Assembly (NCBI GenBank): GCA_051961995.1
Contig: JBQCCR010000007.1
Coordinates: 13,139-77,138 of the forward strand
DNA: 64,000 nucleotides
From: 66-474 sp051961995
Lineage (GTDB): Bacteria > Pseudomonadota > Gammaproteobacteria > Xanthomonadales > Rhodanobacteraceae
Reading direction: 5' to 3'
Shown here: positions 20,202 through 29,241 of the stretch, one piece after another
How the letters are laid out: each line of letters opens with the position of its first letter
How positions within the stretch are numbered: position 1 is the first letter of the stretch
Translations under genes and position numbers: made by a program
The notes under the pieces: generated by a model
What the model saw: only the letters and a program-made list of their open reading frames with translations
The model's database searches: none
What the model was told of the DNA's origin: nothing

Positions 20202-21229
20202 GCATCCACAGCGCCCTGCGCGCGCTGGCAAAGCCGAAGGTATTCCTCCCGATCGTGCTTGCCGGCGCCCTGTTTTTCCTGGCCATCTCGCTCGGCGATG
20301 TCGGCAAGGTGCTCGGAAGAATCCGTGCGATTCCGCTGTCGGGCCTCGCCATCACGCTCGGCTGTGCATTCGTGTACCTGCTGTTCAAGGGTTTGCAGCT
20401 GCATTTGCTGCTGGCCGACCTGGGTGCGCATCCGAAGCCACGGCGTTTCCTGCTGGCGTTCGCGGTGGGCGAACTCGCGGTGACTTTCCCGCTGGGCATC
20501 TTTGCGCAGAACTGGGTGTTGTCCGAAAACGATCGCATCCGCTTCGGGCGCAGCTCGGCCGCGACGGTAGTGATGCTGTTGATGGAAACGTGCGTGGTGT
20601 TGCTGTGGCTTGCGGTGGTCGGCATCCCCAACTGGCCGCCCTTGCGTCCGTTGGCCGGCTGCCTGCTGCTGGTGATTGCAGCGCTGGTGTTCAGCGTGCT
20701 GCGCTTCGAGCCGTTTGCGCAAAAGTTCGCCGACAAGGTCCGGCACGAGAAGTTGCACAAGGCCATGGACGAGGCGATCGGGCTGATCCGCGGCCTGAAA
20801 CGCCTCGCGGGCTGGCGGGTGCTGTGGGTCAATCTGCTGATCACGGCGGTGTATCTCGGGGCGCTGATCGCGGCATTCGTGGCCATCGGCCACGGCGTGG
20901 GCCTGGACAAGCTCACCTACATGCAAGCTGCCACGATCTACGGCTTTTCGCTGGCGGCGGTGCTGCTGACCGGCGGGTTGTCCGGGCAGATCGGCACGAT
21001 CGAGGTGATCGGCATGAACGCCGCGCGCGGCTGGGGCATCGGCTACACCGACGGCCTGGCGCTGATGCTGGGCTTTCGTGTCGCATGGACCGGCGCGATG
21101 TGGCTGTGGAACGGGCCGGTCGTGCTGGCTTTCTGGCATCGCCTGCACGGCAAGGCCAGGCGTCGGCGCGAACAACGACACGCTAGGCAATCGCAGCGAG
21201 AAAGTTCTTCGCCGAATCCGCGCTGCTGA
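20198..21229 (+). CDS. YbhN/UPF0104-like integral membrane protein
   Basis: A 343-residue polytopic protein related to the lysylphosphatidylglycerol synthase transmembrane (flippase-like) family. About eight hydrophobic segments are visible, beginning FLPIVLAGALFFLAISLGD. The family signatures GELAVTFPLGIFAQNW and VLLTGGLSGQIGTIEVIGM are present. The GTG at 20198 overlaps the acyltransferase stop (GTGA). The basic tail (KARRRREQRHARQSQRE) is cytoplasmic in appearance. The 3' end overlaps the convergent glycosyltransferase gene by 47 bp. Such proteins are thought to move or modify lipids; the substrate here is unknown. Confidence 0.75.
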   Translation: MSIHSALRALAKPKVFLPIVLAGALFFLAISLGDVGKVLGRIRAIPLSGLAITLGCAFVYLLFKGLQLHLLLADLGAHPKPRRFLLAFAVGELAVTFPLGIFAQNWVLSENDRIRFGRSSAATVVMLLMETCVVLLWLAVVGIPNWPPLRPLAGCLLLVIAALVFSVLRFEPFAQKFADKVRHEKLHKAMDEAIGLIRGLKRLAGWRVLWVNLLITAVYLGALIAAFVAIGHGVGLDKLTYMQAATIYGFSLAAVLLTGGLSGQIGTIEVIGMNAARGWGIGYTDGLALMLGFRVAWTGAMWLWNGPVVLAFWHRLHGKARRRREQRHARQSQRESSSPNPRC

Positions 21230-22262
21230 TGCGCGGCATGCCGGATGCGCGCTGCGCGTGCTGCACATCCTTGGGAATGTCGAGTGCGCGCTGCGTGGTC
21301 GCCCATGCGTGTCCGCGCGAGCGATGGAAGCGCGCCAGGTATTGCTGTTCGCTCTGTCCGGGCGTGGGCACGAACAGCGCACGCTTGCCCAGTTCCGCCA
21401 GTTCCATCAGTGTGGTGTAGCCCGAGCGCGTGACGATCACGCGCGCGCGGTTGAGCATCTCGGCCTGGGCGCGGCGATCGAGATAGCCGTACACCTCGGC
21501 GTTGCCGATCCGGCGATGCTCGCCGGCGCGTGAAGGTCTCCCGAGTGTCACCACCGCGCGGCCGGGCAGATGCGGCAGCGCATCCAGCACGAAACGCCCG
21601 AGCGTGGATTGGTGCGGCTCCACGCCGGATACCGAGAAGAAGAAATCGATGTCTTCGCTCGTGTGCACGCGACGCACGCCCGAGAGCGGGCCGATGTAGA
21701 CCAGCCGCCCATTGCCCCAGTCAATCGCCGGATCATGGCCGAGCTCGCCGGAAATGCCGCCGTTGGCGAACGCATCCGGTACCAATACCTTGACGAAGCC
21801 GCGCAGCAGTTTCCGTTGCGAAATCTCGACCTGCTTTTCCAGCCAGCGCGGGCGCCCCGGAATCAATTGCCGCAGCGAGTGCAGGATGCAGAAGCTCGGG
21901 GCTTCGCGCGACCACACGCCGAAGCGGCTGTCGGAGACGATGCACTCGAAGCCGCGCTGCGCAACCAGCCGTTCGGTCAGGCGATGCTCGGCCTTGAACA
22001 GCGCGAACACGCGCGGCATGTCCAGGCTCATGCGCAGGTAGAACAGCGCCGGCCAGCGGCTGAAAGGTTTCGGGATGTCGCGTTCGGGCAGAAAATCGCA
22101 ATGCTCGCCGACTTCGGATTTCAGCAGCTCCATGCCGGGACCGGGGGCCATCAGCACGGTCACCGCGTCGCCGCGCGCCAGCAACGCCCGGATCAGCAGA
22201 AGGCTGCGGGTGGCATGCCCGAGTCCCCAGTCGTGTACCGCAAACAGGACTTTCTTTCCCAT
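21183..22262 (-). CDS. GT28/MurG-like glycosyltransferase
   Basis: A 359-residue GT-B fold enzyme that probably moves a sugar from an NDP donor to a lipid acceptor. The N-terminus KVLFAVHDWGLGHATRS has the Gly-His-X-X-Arg loop of this superfamily. The C-terminal donor-binding part is RVIVTRSGYTTLMELAELG followed by FVPTPGQSEQQYLA, like the GT28 C-terminal domain. The ATG at 22262 lies 1 bp after the stop of the farnesyl diphosphate synthase gene, so both are read from one mRNA. That pairing makes an isoprenoid-derived acceptor possible. The reading frame is open further upstream inside the prenyl synthase gene, but that part is not glycosyltransferase-like. Confidence 0.78.
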   Translation of the reverse strand: MGKKVLFAVHDWGLGHATRSLLLIRALLARGDAVTVLMAPGPGMELLKSEVGEHCDFLPERDIPKPFSRWPALFYLRMSLDMPRVFALFKAEHRLTERLVAQRGFECIVSDSRFGVWSREAPSFCILHSLRQLIPGRPRWLEKQVEISQRKLLRGFVKVLVPDAFANGGISGELGHDPAIDWGNGRLVYIGPLSGVRRVHTSEDIDFFFSVSGVEPHQSTLGRFVLDALPHLPGRAVVTLGRPSRAGEHRRIGNAEVYGYLDRRAQAEMLNRARVIVTRSGYTTLMELAELGKRALFVPTPGQSEQQYLARFHRSRGHAWATTQRALDIPKDVQHAQRASGMPRISSADSAKNFLAAIA

Positions 22263-22263
22263 G

Positions 22264-23169
22264 TCAGCGATCGCGATGCACCAGGTAATCGGCCATCCAG
22301 CGCAGCGGCTGCGCCGCGTTGCCGAGCGGCTCCAGCGCGCGCAACGCTTCCGCGTACACCGCATCGCAGCGCTGCTCGGCCGCGCGCACGCCGAGCAGGG
22401 CGGGGAAGGTGGACTTGTGATGTGCCGCATCCGCGCCGTGGGTCTTGCCGATCACGGCTTCGTCGCCGGTGACATCCAGCAGATCATCGCGGATCTGGAA
22501 CGCGAGTCCGATGTGGGTGGCGAAAGCGTCCAGCGCGGTGCGCGCCGCATCGCTTGCGCGCGTATCCGCGGAAGCCATCATCACGCTGGCGCGGATCAGG
22601 CAACCGGTCTTGCGCCGGTGCAGATCTTCAAGATGCGCGAGATCCAGCCGTTTGCCTTCGGCTTCCAGGTCCATCGCCTGACCGCCGGTCATGCCGAGCG
22701 AGCCGGCCGCTTCGGTCAGTTCGCGCAGCATCGCTGCACGCGCCGCGGCGGAACCGCCCGCCCGCGAGAGCACCTGGAAGGCGAGTGTCTGCAGCGCATC
22801 GCCGGCGAGGATCGCGGTGGCCACGCCGTAAGCCTTGTGCACCGTCGGACGGCCGCGGCGCAGCGCGTCGTCGTCCATGGCCGGCAGGTCGTCATGGATC
22901 AGCGAGAAGGCGTGGATGAGCTCGACTGCGCACGCCGCCTCGTCCACCGCTTCCGGCGCGAGCGCGAGCGTCTCCGCGGTGGCATAGCACAGCAACGGAC
23001 GCATGCGCTTGCCGCCGTCCAGCGTGGCATAACGCATCGCACCATGCAGCGAGCGTGGTTCGGTATCGGCGGGCGGGAGGTGCGAACCGAGCAGGCGCTC
23101 GATGCGCGAACGGTACGCCTCGATGCGGGCATCAAAACCCGGTTCGCAGGCCAGAACGCTCAGGGTCAC
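22264..23169 (-). CDS. ispA: Farnesyl diphosphate synthase (IspA-type polyprenyl synthetase)
   Basis: Condenses IPP with DMAPP and GPP to make C15 farnesyl diphosphate. The 301 residues contain the first Asp-rich motif DDLPAMDD and the second DDLLD(VTGD). The residue five before the first motif is aromatic (Phe in HAFSLIHDD), and two residues lie inside the motif (PA), as in bacterial type II FPP synthases such as E. coli IspA. The GTG start at 23169 has AAGGAA about 7 nt ahead. It is divergent from squalene synthase across 205 bp and supplies its substrate. A longer-chain product cannot be excluded by sequence alone. Confidence 0.88.
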   Translation of the reverse strand: MTLSVLACEPGFDARIEAYRSRIERLLGSHLPPADTEPRSLHGAMRYATLDGGKRMRPLLCYATAETLALAPEAVDEAACAVELIHAFSLIHDDLPAMDDDALRRGRPTVHKAYGVATAILAGDALQTLAFQVLSRAGGSAAARAAMLRELTEAAGSLGMTGGQAMDLEAEGKRLDLAHLEDLHRRKTGCLIRASVMMASADTRASDAARTALDAFATHIGLAFQIRDDLLDVTGDEAVIGKTHGADAAHHKSTFPALLGVRAAEQRCDAVYAEALRALEPLGNAAQPLRWMADYLVHRDR

Positions 23170-23374
23170 GGTTGATTCCTTTCAACTTGAGCTGTCCATG
23201 CGCACGCCATCCTGCATGCGCTTTCATCCTAGCATTGCCGGTCGTCAATCCCGGATTCACAAACTCTGCTGAGCCTGCGAGCCGGCGACGGCGACCGCGA
23301 TGCAAGTGGCGGAAGTGGCGGCGTTCAGACATTTTGCTATATATTCAAACCGGCTGCGATCAAGGAGTGAACGC

Positions 23375-24442
23375 ATGCATCGGTACGCCCACGCCAGCGG
23401 GCGCGCGAGCTATCAGGACGATATACTGCCGCGTGTTTCCAGAACCTTCGCGTTGACGATCCCGCAATTGCCGCGAGCCTTGCGGCGGGTGGTGACCAAC
23501 TTCTATCTGCTCTGTCGCATCGCCGACACGATCGAGGACGAGTCCTCGCTGGGTGTCGCGCAGAAGCAGTATTTCCATGAGTCGTTCGTGGACGTCGTCG
23601 CGGGCAGGGGCGACGCCGACCGCTTCGCGCTGGAACTGGCGCCACTGCTGGTGAAGGATGCACTGGAGTCCGAACAGGATCTGGTGCGTCACAGCGGCGC
23701 GGTGCTGGAGATCACGCGCAGCTTCAACGCCGCGCAGCGCGCAGCGCTGGAGCGCTGCGTACGGATCATGTGCGAAGGCATGCCGCGCTATGAGCGCGCG
23801 GCCAGCACCGCCGGGCTGCGCGATCAGCGCGCCTTGGATCAGTACTGCTACTACGTCGCCGGCGTGGTCGGCGAAACGCTCACCGACCTGTTCTGCGACT
23901 ACTCGCCCGTCATCGCGGCCAACGGCCAGCGAATGCGCACGCTCGGCATTTCCTTCGGGCAGGGTTTGCAGATGGTCAACATCCTCAAGGATTTTTGGGA
24001 GGACCACGACCGCGGCGTGTGCTGGCTGCCTCAGAATCTGTTCCGGCGCGTGGGCGTGGAACTGCACCGTGTGGACAGCGGCCAGTACCAGCCGGGTTTC
24101 GGCGCGGCCTACGCGCGCCTGATCAGCATCGCGCACGGACACCTGCGCAACGGTTTCGAATACACGCTGCTGATCCCGGAACAGGAAACCGGGATCCGCC
24201 GTTTCTGCCTGCTCGCGCTCGGGCTGGCGGTGCAGACGCTGCAATTGATCCACCAGCGTCCGGGTTTCACCTGCGGCAGCGAAGTGAAAGTGTCGCATCG
24301 TGTGGTGACCAACACGCTGATCATGACCCATCTGTTTGCCGGATACGACCAGGTGCTGCGGCGCTGGTTCATGCGCCTGGGCCGTGACCTGCCGATGCAC
24401 CCGGGCGAGCCGTGGTCGCCCCCGCGCGTGGCGGTGAACTGA
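23375..24442 (+). CDS. Squalene synthase (trans-isoprenyl diphosphate synthase, single-gene type)
   Basis: Joins two FPP molecules head to head. The ATG at 23375 follows AAGGAG at 23362-23367 and gives 355 residues. The two diphosphate-binding motifs are D51-TIE-D55 in LLCRIADTIEDE and D206-FWE-D210 in MVNILKDFWED. The region QYCYYVAGVVGETLTDLF matches the catalytic helix of squalene/phytoene synthases. HpnC, HpnD and HpnE, the usual bacterial trio, are not here; one longer enzyme stands in their place, resembling the NADPH-dependent squalene synthase type known from eukaryotes and Methylococcus. No C-terminal membrane anchor is evident. It is first gene of the hopanoid operon. An extended -10 (TGCTATATA) lies about 40 bp upstream of the start. 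Confidence 0.86.
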   Translation: MHRYAHASGRASYQDDILPRVSRTFALTIPQLPRALRRVVTNFYLLCRIADTIEDESSLGVAQKQYFHESFVDVVAGRGDADRFALELAPLLVKDALESEQDLVRHSGAVLEITRSFNAAQRAALERCVRIMCEGMPRYERAASTAGLRDQRALDQYCYYVAGVVGETLTDLFCDYSPVIAANGQRMRTLGISFGQGLQMVNILKDFWEDHDRGVCWLPQNLFRRVGVELHRVDSGQYQPGFGAAYARLISIAHGHLRNGFEYTLLIPEQETGIRRFCLLALGLAVQTLQLIHQRPGFTCGSEVKVSHRVVTNTLIMTHLFAGYDQVLRRWFMRLGRDLPMHPGEPWSPPRVAVN

Positions 24443-24443
24443 A

Positions 24444-26405
24444 ATGGCGAGTGCCCGTTCCAACGTGGTGCGCCTGGTCAGCTCCGGCGACGGCGCGGTC
24501 GCGGCCGACCCGCTGGAGGCGGCGATAGGGCGCGCGCGCCAGCACATCCTCGGCTTGCAGCATCACGACGGCTGCTGGAGCCACGAGCTGGAAGCCGATT
24601 GCACGATTCCCGCCGAATACGTGCTGATGCTGCATTTCTTCGGCGAGAGCGAACCGCTGCTGGAACAGCGCATCGCGAATTACCTGCGCGCTCGGCAGAA
24701 CGCGGAAGGCGGCTGGCCGTTGTACGAAGCCGGCGCGACCGACGTCAGTTGCAGCGTGAAGGCGTATTACGCGTTGAAACTCGCCGGCGACGATCCCGGG
24801 TCGCCGCACATGCAACGCGCGCGCGAGGCGATCCTGAAACACGGCGGCGCGGCACGCGCCAACGTGTTCACGCGCATGACGCTGGCGATGTTCGGGCAAC
24901 TGCCGTGGCGCGGCGTGCCATGGACGCCGATCGAACTGATCCTGCTGCCGCGCTGGTTCCCGTTCCACGTCAACAAGGTCTCGTACTGGTCGCGTACGGT
25001 GATGGTGCCGCTGGCAGTGCTGTGCAGCCTGAAAGCGCGCGCGAGAAATCCGCGCAATATTGATGTGCGCGAATTGTTCGCCACGCCGCCGGAACAGGAG
25101 CGGCATTACTTCGCGCCGCCGAAGTCGTTGCTTGCACGCATGTTCCTGTGGCTGGACGGAATCGGCCACGCGATCGAGCCGCGCATGCCGCGGCGGCTGC
25201 GCGCGCGGGCGCTGGAACGCGCGAAGCACTGGATCGTTCCGCGGCTCAACGGCGAGTACGGCATCGGCGCGATCTTCCCGGCGATGGTGAACGCTGCCGA
25301 AGCGCTGCCGTTGCTGGGCTTCGCCCCGGATCATCCGTACTGCCATGATGCGCGCAAGGCGTTGCGCGATCTGCTGGTGGTGCACGGCCAGGAAGCCTAT
25401 TGCCAGCCGTGCACCTCGCCGGTGTGGGATACCGCGCTCACCTGCCTTGCGCTGCAGGAAGATCTTCGCGGCGCGCGACTGCCTGCGCTGGTGCGCGGAC
25501 TGGAATGGTTGCGCCGGCGCCAGTTGCGCGGCGAGCCGGGCGACTGGCGGGCGACGCATCCCAAGCTGCGCGGCGGCGGCTGGGCATTCCAGTTCCGCAA
25601 CGATGCCTATCCGGATCTGGATGACACCGCGGTGTGCGCCTGGGCCATGCACCGCTTCGATCGCGAGCGTTACGGCGACTGCATCGAGCGCGCGGGCGAC
25701 TGGCTGGTCGGCATGCAGTCGCGCAACGGCGGCTTCGCATCTTTCGACGCCGACAACACCCACGCCTGGTTGAACGAGATTCCCTTCGCCGATCACGGCG
25801 CGCTGCTGGATCCGCCGACCAGCGATGTCAGCGCGCGCGTGCTTACGCTGCTGGCAAGGTTGCAACGCCCGCAGGATGCGCGAGCGCGCGAACGCGTGCT
25901 GAAATTCCTGCGCGGCGAACAGACGAGCGAGGGCGCCTGGTTCGGGCGCTGGGGCACCAACTACATCTACGGCACCTGGTCGGTGCTCACCGCGCTTGCG
26001 GCGCTGGGCGTAGACACCCACGCGCCGGAAGTCCGCCGCGCGGCGGCGTGGCTGAAATCCTGTCAGCGTGGCGACGGCGGCTGGGGCGAAACCAACGACA
26101 GTTACTTCGACCCGGCGTTGGCAGGACGCGACCATCGCAGCAGCGCCGCGCAGACCGCGTGGGCATTGCTGGGGTTGATGGCGGCGGGCGAGCACGACAG
26201 CGTGGCGGTCGCGCGCGGCGTAAGCTGGCTGTTGCGCACCCAGCGCGAGGGTCGCTGGCATGACGCCGCGTTCAATGCGCCCGGATTCCCGCGCGTGTTC
26301 TACCTCAAGTACCACGGCTACGACCTGTACTTCCCGTACTGGGCGCTGGCGCGTTACCGCAATATCCGCGCAGATCGAAGCCTTTGCGCTCATGCGATGC
26401 CTTGA
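24444..26405 (+). CDS. shc: Squalene-hopene cyclase
   Basis: Membrane-bound cyclase that folds squalene into hopene/hopanol in one cationic cascade. The 653 residues contain the catalytic DXDDTA motif as DLDDTA at about 391-396 and repeated QW motifs, for example GCWSHELEADCTIPAEYVLM, GGWAFQFRNDAYP, GAWFGRWGTNYIYGTWSVL and GGWGETNDSYFDP. Length and order match bacterial SHC (about 630-660). The ATG follows the squalene synthase stop by 1 bp and the stop overlaps hpnG (TGATG). The motif differs from the more usual DVDDTA only by V to L. Confidence 0.97.
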   Translation: MASARSNVVRLVSSGDGAVAADPLEAAIGRARQHILGLQHHDGCWSHELEADCTIPAEYVLMLHFFGESEPLLEQRIANYLRARQNAEGGWPLYEAGATDVSCSVKAYYALKLAGDDPGSPHMQRAREAILKHGGAARANVFTRMTLAMFGQLPWRGVPWTPIELILLPRWFPFHVNKVSYWSRTVMVPLAVLCSLKARARNPRNIDVRELFATPPEQERHYFAPPKSLLARMFLWLDGIGHAIEPRMPRRLRARALERAKHWIVPRLNGEYGIGAIFPAMVNAAEALPLLGFAPDHPYCHDARKALRDLLVVHGQEAYCQPCTSPVWDTALTCLALQEDLRGARLPALVRGLEWLRRRQLRGEPGDWRATHPKLRGGGWAFQFRNDAYPDLDDTAVCAWAMHRFDRERYGDCIERAGDWLVGMQSRNGGFASFDADNTHAWLNEIPFADHGALLDPPTSDVSARVLTLLARLQRPQDARARERVLKFLRGEQTSEGAWFGRWGTNYIYGTWSVLTALAALGVDTHAPEVRRAAAWLKSCQRGDGGWGETNDSYFDPALAGRDHRSSAAQTAWALLGLMAAGEHDSVAVARGVSWLLRTQREGRWHDAAFNAPGFPRVFYLKYHGYDLYFPYWALARYRNIRADRSLCAHAMP

Positions 26406-27130
26406 TGTCACGTGCCCGGCGTATGAACTTTGCAAGCCGCTCCCTCGGAGTCGTCGTCGCGTTGCCGATCGAGGCCGGCAGCTTCGGCCTCGAACATCGG
26501 CGTGCGGGCGATTGCGAGACCTTCGATTGGGGCATGCTCGCCATCGCGGGACTCGGCTTCGAGCGCGCGGGTGACGCGGCGCGCACGCTGACCGAACGCG
26601 GCGTGCGAGCGTTGCTGAGCTGGGGTGTTGCGGGTGGACTCTCGCCTGCATTGTCTACCGGCGATTTGCTGTTGCCGTTGCGCGTGATCGCCGATCAGGG
26701 TGAATGGAATACCGATCCGGAGTTGCGCGCGCGCCTGCGGTGCGTACTCGGTGGGCATGCCCTGGAGGGCGGCACGCTCCATTGCAGCCGCGCGCCGGTG
26801 ACATCGGTTGAGGAGAAAAAGGCATTGGCTGTACGCGGCATGCTTGCCGTGGACATGGAAAGCGCGGCGGTGGCGACAGCGGCGCAACGCGCGGGTATCC
26901 CGTTCGTGGCGGTCAAGGCGATCTGCGATCCGGCGTCGCGTGAAATTCCGGCCGCTGCATTGCGATTGCTCGACGATGACGGTTCGCTGCGCTGGCGAGC
27001 CATGCCATCGCTGCTGCACGACGGCCCGCGCACCTGGCGCGGGTTGAACCAGTTGCGCGAGGATCTGGCCGTCGCCCGCGGCAGTCTCTGGCGCGCCGCG
27101 CGCGCGCTGCCGCGGTGCGCGCAATCGTGA
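26405..27130 (+). CDS. hpnG: HpnG, adenosylhopane nucleosidase/phosphorylase
   Basis: Removes adenine from adenosylhopane, the HpnH product, to give ribosylhopane on the way to bacteriohopanetetrol. The 241 residues belong to the purine nucleoside phosphorylase/MTAN-like fold, with VVVALPIEAGSFG near the N-terminus, the central SWGVAGGLSPALSTGDLLLP and the purine-binding MLAVDMESAAVATAAQRAG. The ATG at 26405 shares a base with the shc stop (TGATG). An upstream in-frame start at 26384 lies inside shc. It lies between shc and hpnA, and its partner hpnH closes the region. Confidence 0.85.
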   Translation: MSRARRMNFASRSLGVVVALPIEAGSFGLEHRRAGDCETFDWGMLAIAGLGFERAGDAARTLTERGVRALLSWGVAGGLSPALSTGDLLLPLRVIADQGEWNTDPELRARLRCVLGGHALEGGTLHCSRAPVTSVEEKKALAVRGMLAVDMESAAVATAAQRAGIPFVAVKAICDPASREIPAAALRLLDDDGSLRWRAMPSLLHDGPRTWRGLNQLREDLAVARGSLWRAARALPRCAQS

Positions 27131-28128
27131 ACGCGCGCGGCGAATTGATGTTGGTCACCGGCGCCACCGGATTCGTCGGTTCGGCGGTGGTGCGCACCTT
27201 GCTGGATGCCGGCCAGCGTGTGCGCGCGCTGGTCCGCGCGACCAGCCGGCTCGACAACTTGCGCGGTCTCGATATCGAGACCGTGACCGGCGATTTGTGT
27301 GCGCCAGAAACCCTGCGGGCGGCGGTGCGTGGATGTCGCGGCGTGTTCCACGTCGCCGCCGATTACCGGATGTGGACGCGACGGCCTTCTGAAATCTACG
27401 CGACCAATGTGCGCGGCAGCCGCAACCTGCTGTTGGCCGCCGCGCGTGCCGGCGTTCAGCGCATGGTCTATACCAGCAGCGTGGCCACGCTCGGGACAAC
27501 CCGGGATGGTTCGCCGGCAGACGAGGAAACATCCGCTTCGTATGAGGACATGATCGGCCACTACAAACGCTCGAAGTTCCTTGCCGAGCGCAAGGTTCGC
27601 GCGCTGGCGAAGATCCATGAGCTGGATGTCGTGATCGTCAATCCCGCCGCACCGGTCGGTCCGCGCGATATCAAGCCGACGCCGACCGGACGCATGATCC
27701 TGGACGCTGCGCGCGGACGCATGCCGGCGTACGTGGATACGGGCCTGGACATCGTGCACGTGGATGACGTCGCCTCCGGTCACTGGCTCGCCTATCAGCG
27801 CGGTACGCGCGCACGTCGCTACATCCTTGGCGGAGAGAACCTGACTTTGCGGGAAATCCTCACGCGCGTGGCGGCAATCAGCGGCCACCGTCCGCCGCGC
27901 TGGCGGCTGCCGCCAGGCGCCGTGCTGCCGGTCGCGCGGATCGCGGAAACCTGGGCGCGTTTCAGCGGCCGGGAGCCGCTGATCACCGTCGCTGGCGTGG
28001 AGTTGTCGCGCAAGCGGATGTTTTTCTCGCACGCGCGTGCCGCGCGGGAACTCGGTTATGCACCGCGCCCGGCGCAGGCGGCGCTGGAAGACGCGGTGAA
28101 ATGGTTCGACGCGAACGGATACGCATGA
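27127..28128 (+). CDS. hpnA: HpnA, hopanoid-associated sugar epimerase-like protein
   Basis: Extended short-chain dehydrogenase/reductase with the NAD-binding motif LVTGATGFVGSAVVRTLL at the N-terminus and the catalytic Tyr-X3-Lys in IGHYKRSKF. HpnA is common in hopanoid gene clusters, but its reaction is not settled. The chosen GTG at 27127 overlaps the hpnG stop (GTGA), giving 333 residues. GTG at 27115 (337 residues) and ATG at 27148 (starting MLVTGATG, 326 residues) are also possible. A GC-rich hairpin at about 28150-28169 lies after the stop. Confidence 0.87.
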   Translation: MNARGELMLVTGATGFVGSAVVRTLLDAGQRVRALVRATSRLDNLRGLDIETVTGDLCAPETLRAAVRGCRGVFHVAADYRMWTRRPSEIYATNVRGSRNLLLAAARAGVQRMVYTSSVATLGTTRDGSPADEETSASYEDMIGHYKRSKFLAERKVRALAKIHELDVVIVNPAAPVGPRDIKPTPTGRMILDAARGRMPAYVDTGLDIVHVDDVASGHWLAYQRGTRARRYILGGENLTLREILTRVAAISGHRPPRWRLPPGAVLPVARIAETWARFSGREPLITVAGVELSRKRMFFSHARAARELGYAPRPAQAALEDAVKWFDANGYA

Positions 28129-28242
28129 AGTGTTTCGCGCAGGTTCATCCTGCCGCTGATGCGGCGGGTTGCAGCGCTCTTCATTTCACAGCCCGCTTAC
28201 GCCGCCGCCGTATGCTGATCCAGTTAAAGAGGAAGATCTTCC

Positions 28243-29241
28243 ATGGCAGGGATTGCCCAGGCGCAGCCGAACATCGCCCTGATCAAATATTGGGGCAAGC
28301 GCGACACGGCGCTGAATTTGCCGGCGACCGGATCGCTTTCCGTTACCCTGGACTCGCTGTGGACACGCACGCGGGTGGAATTCGACGCGGCGTTGAAGGG
28401 CGACGAATTTCGCCTGAACGACATGCCGGCGCCCGCCGCGTTGGCGCGTGTCTCGGCGTGCCTGGACTCGGTGCGCGCGCTCGCGGGCGTCGAGGCGTGC
28501 GCGCGCATCGAGAGCTACAACAATTTTCCGACCGCTGCGGGGTTGGCGTCTTCCGCTTCCGGCTTTGCTGCGCTGGTGGTGGCCGCGAGTGCCGCGCTGG
28601 ATCTGCGGCTGAATCGCCGCATTCTCTCGAGCCTGGCGCGGCGCGGTTCCGGTTCCGCGGCGCGCTCGCTGTTCGGCGGTTACGTGTTGCTGACCACCCG
28701 TCGCAGCGGCTCGGGCCTGGACGCCACGCCGCGCTCGCTGCTGCCGGGCAAGGACTGGCCGCTGGAGATGGTGATCGCGGTGACCTCGCGCAGCGCCAAG
28801 CCGGTCGGCTCGCGCGCCGGCATGGAAATCAGCCGGCGCACGTCGCCGTTCTACAACGAGTGGGTGGCGAACGCCGATGCCGATCTCGCCATTGCGCAGG
28901 CTGCGGTGCTGGCGCACGACTTTGCGGCACTGGCCGCGGTCAGTGAACACAACTGCCTGAAAATGCATGCGGTGATGATGTCCAGCCGTCCTCCGCTCAT
29001 GTACTGGAATGCGGCGACACTGGAATGCATGCACCGCATCCGCGATTTGCGCGAGCGCGACGGCGTGCGGGTGTTCTTCACCATTGATGCCGGTCCGCAG
29101 GTCAAGGCGGTCTGCGTGTCCGAGGACGCCGAGCGCGTCGCCAAGGCGCTGGCCGACGTGCCGGGCGTTGCCACGATCCTGCGCAGCCGCCTTGGCGAGG
29201 GTGCGCGATTGTTGCGTGAGAGTGAAAGGGAGGCTGCTTGA
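28243..29241 (+). CDS. mvaD: Diphosphomevalonate decarboxylase
   Basis: Last dedicated step of the mevalonate pathway: ATP-dependent decarboxylation of mevalonate diphosphate to IPP. The 332 residues begin MAGIAQAQPNIALIKYWGKR, a nearly diagnostic motif, and contain the GHMP ATP loop NNFPTAAGLASSASGFAAL and the catalytic Asp region in FFTIDAGPQVK. The stop overlaps the next ATG (TGATG). AGAGGA stands about 9 nt before the start. The 114-bp gap before it carries the hairpin noted under hpnA, so the mevalonate genes could have their own promoter; I did not find a clear one. Confidence 0.95.
   Translation: MAGIAQAQPNIALIKYWGKRDTALNLPATGSLSVTLDSLWTRTRVEFDAALKGDEFRLNDMPAPAALARVSACLDSVRALAGVEACARIESYNNFPTAAGLASSASGFAALVVAASAALDLRLNRRILSSLARRGSGSAARSLFGGYVLLTTRRSGSGLDATPRSLLPGKDWPLEMVIAVTSRSAKPVGSRAGMEISRRTSPFYNEWVANADADLAIAQAAVLAHDFAALAAVSEHNCLKMHAVMMSSRPPLMYWNAATLECMHRIRDLRERDGVRVFFTIDAGPQVKAVCVSEDAERVAKALADVPGVATILRSRLGEGARLLRESEREAA

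Noticed and set aside
21183..21229. Assembly error at the convergent overlap of the YbhN-like and glycosyltransferase genes
   Set aside because: Both proteins run to normal ends, with only variable C-terminal tails overlapping over 47 bp; this is plausible for convergent genes.
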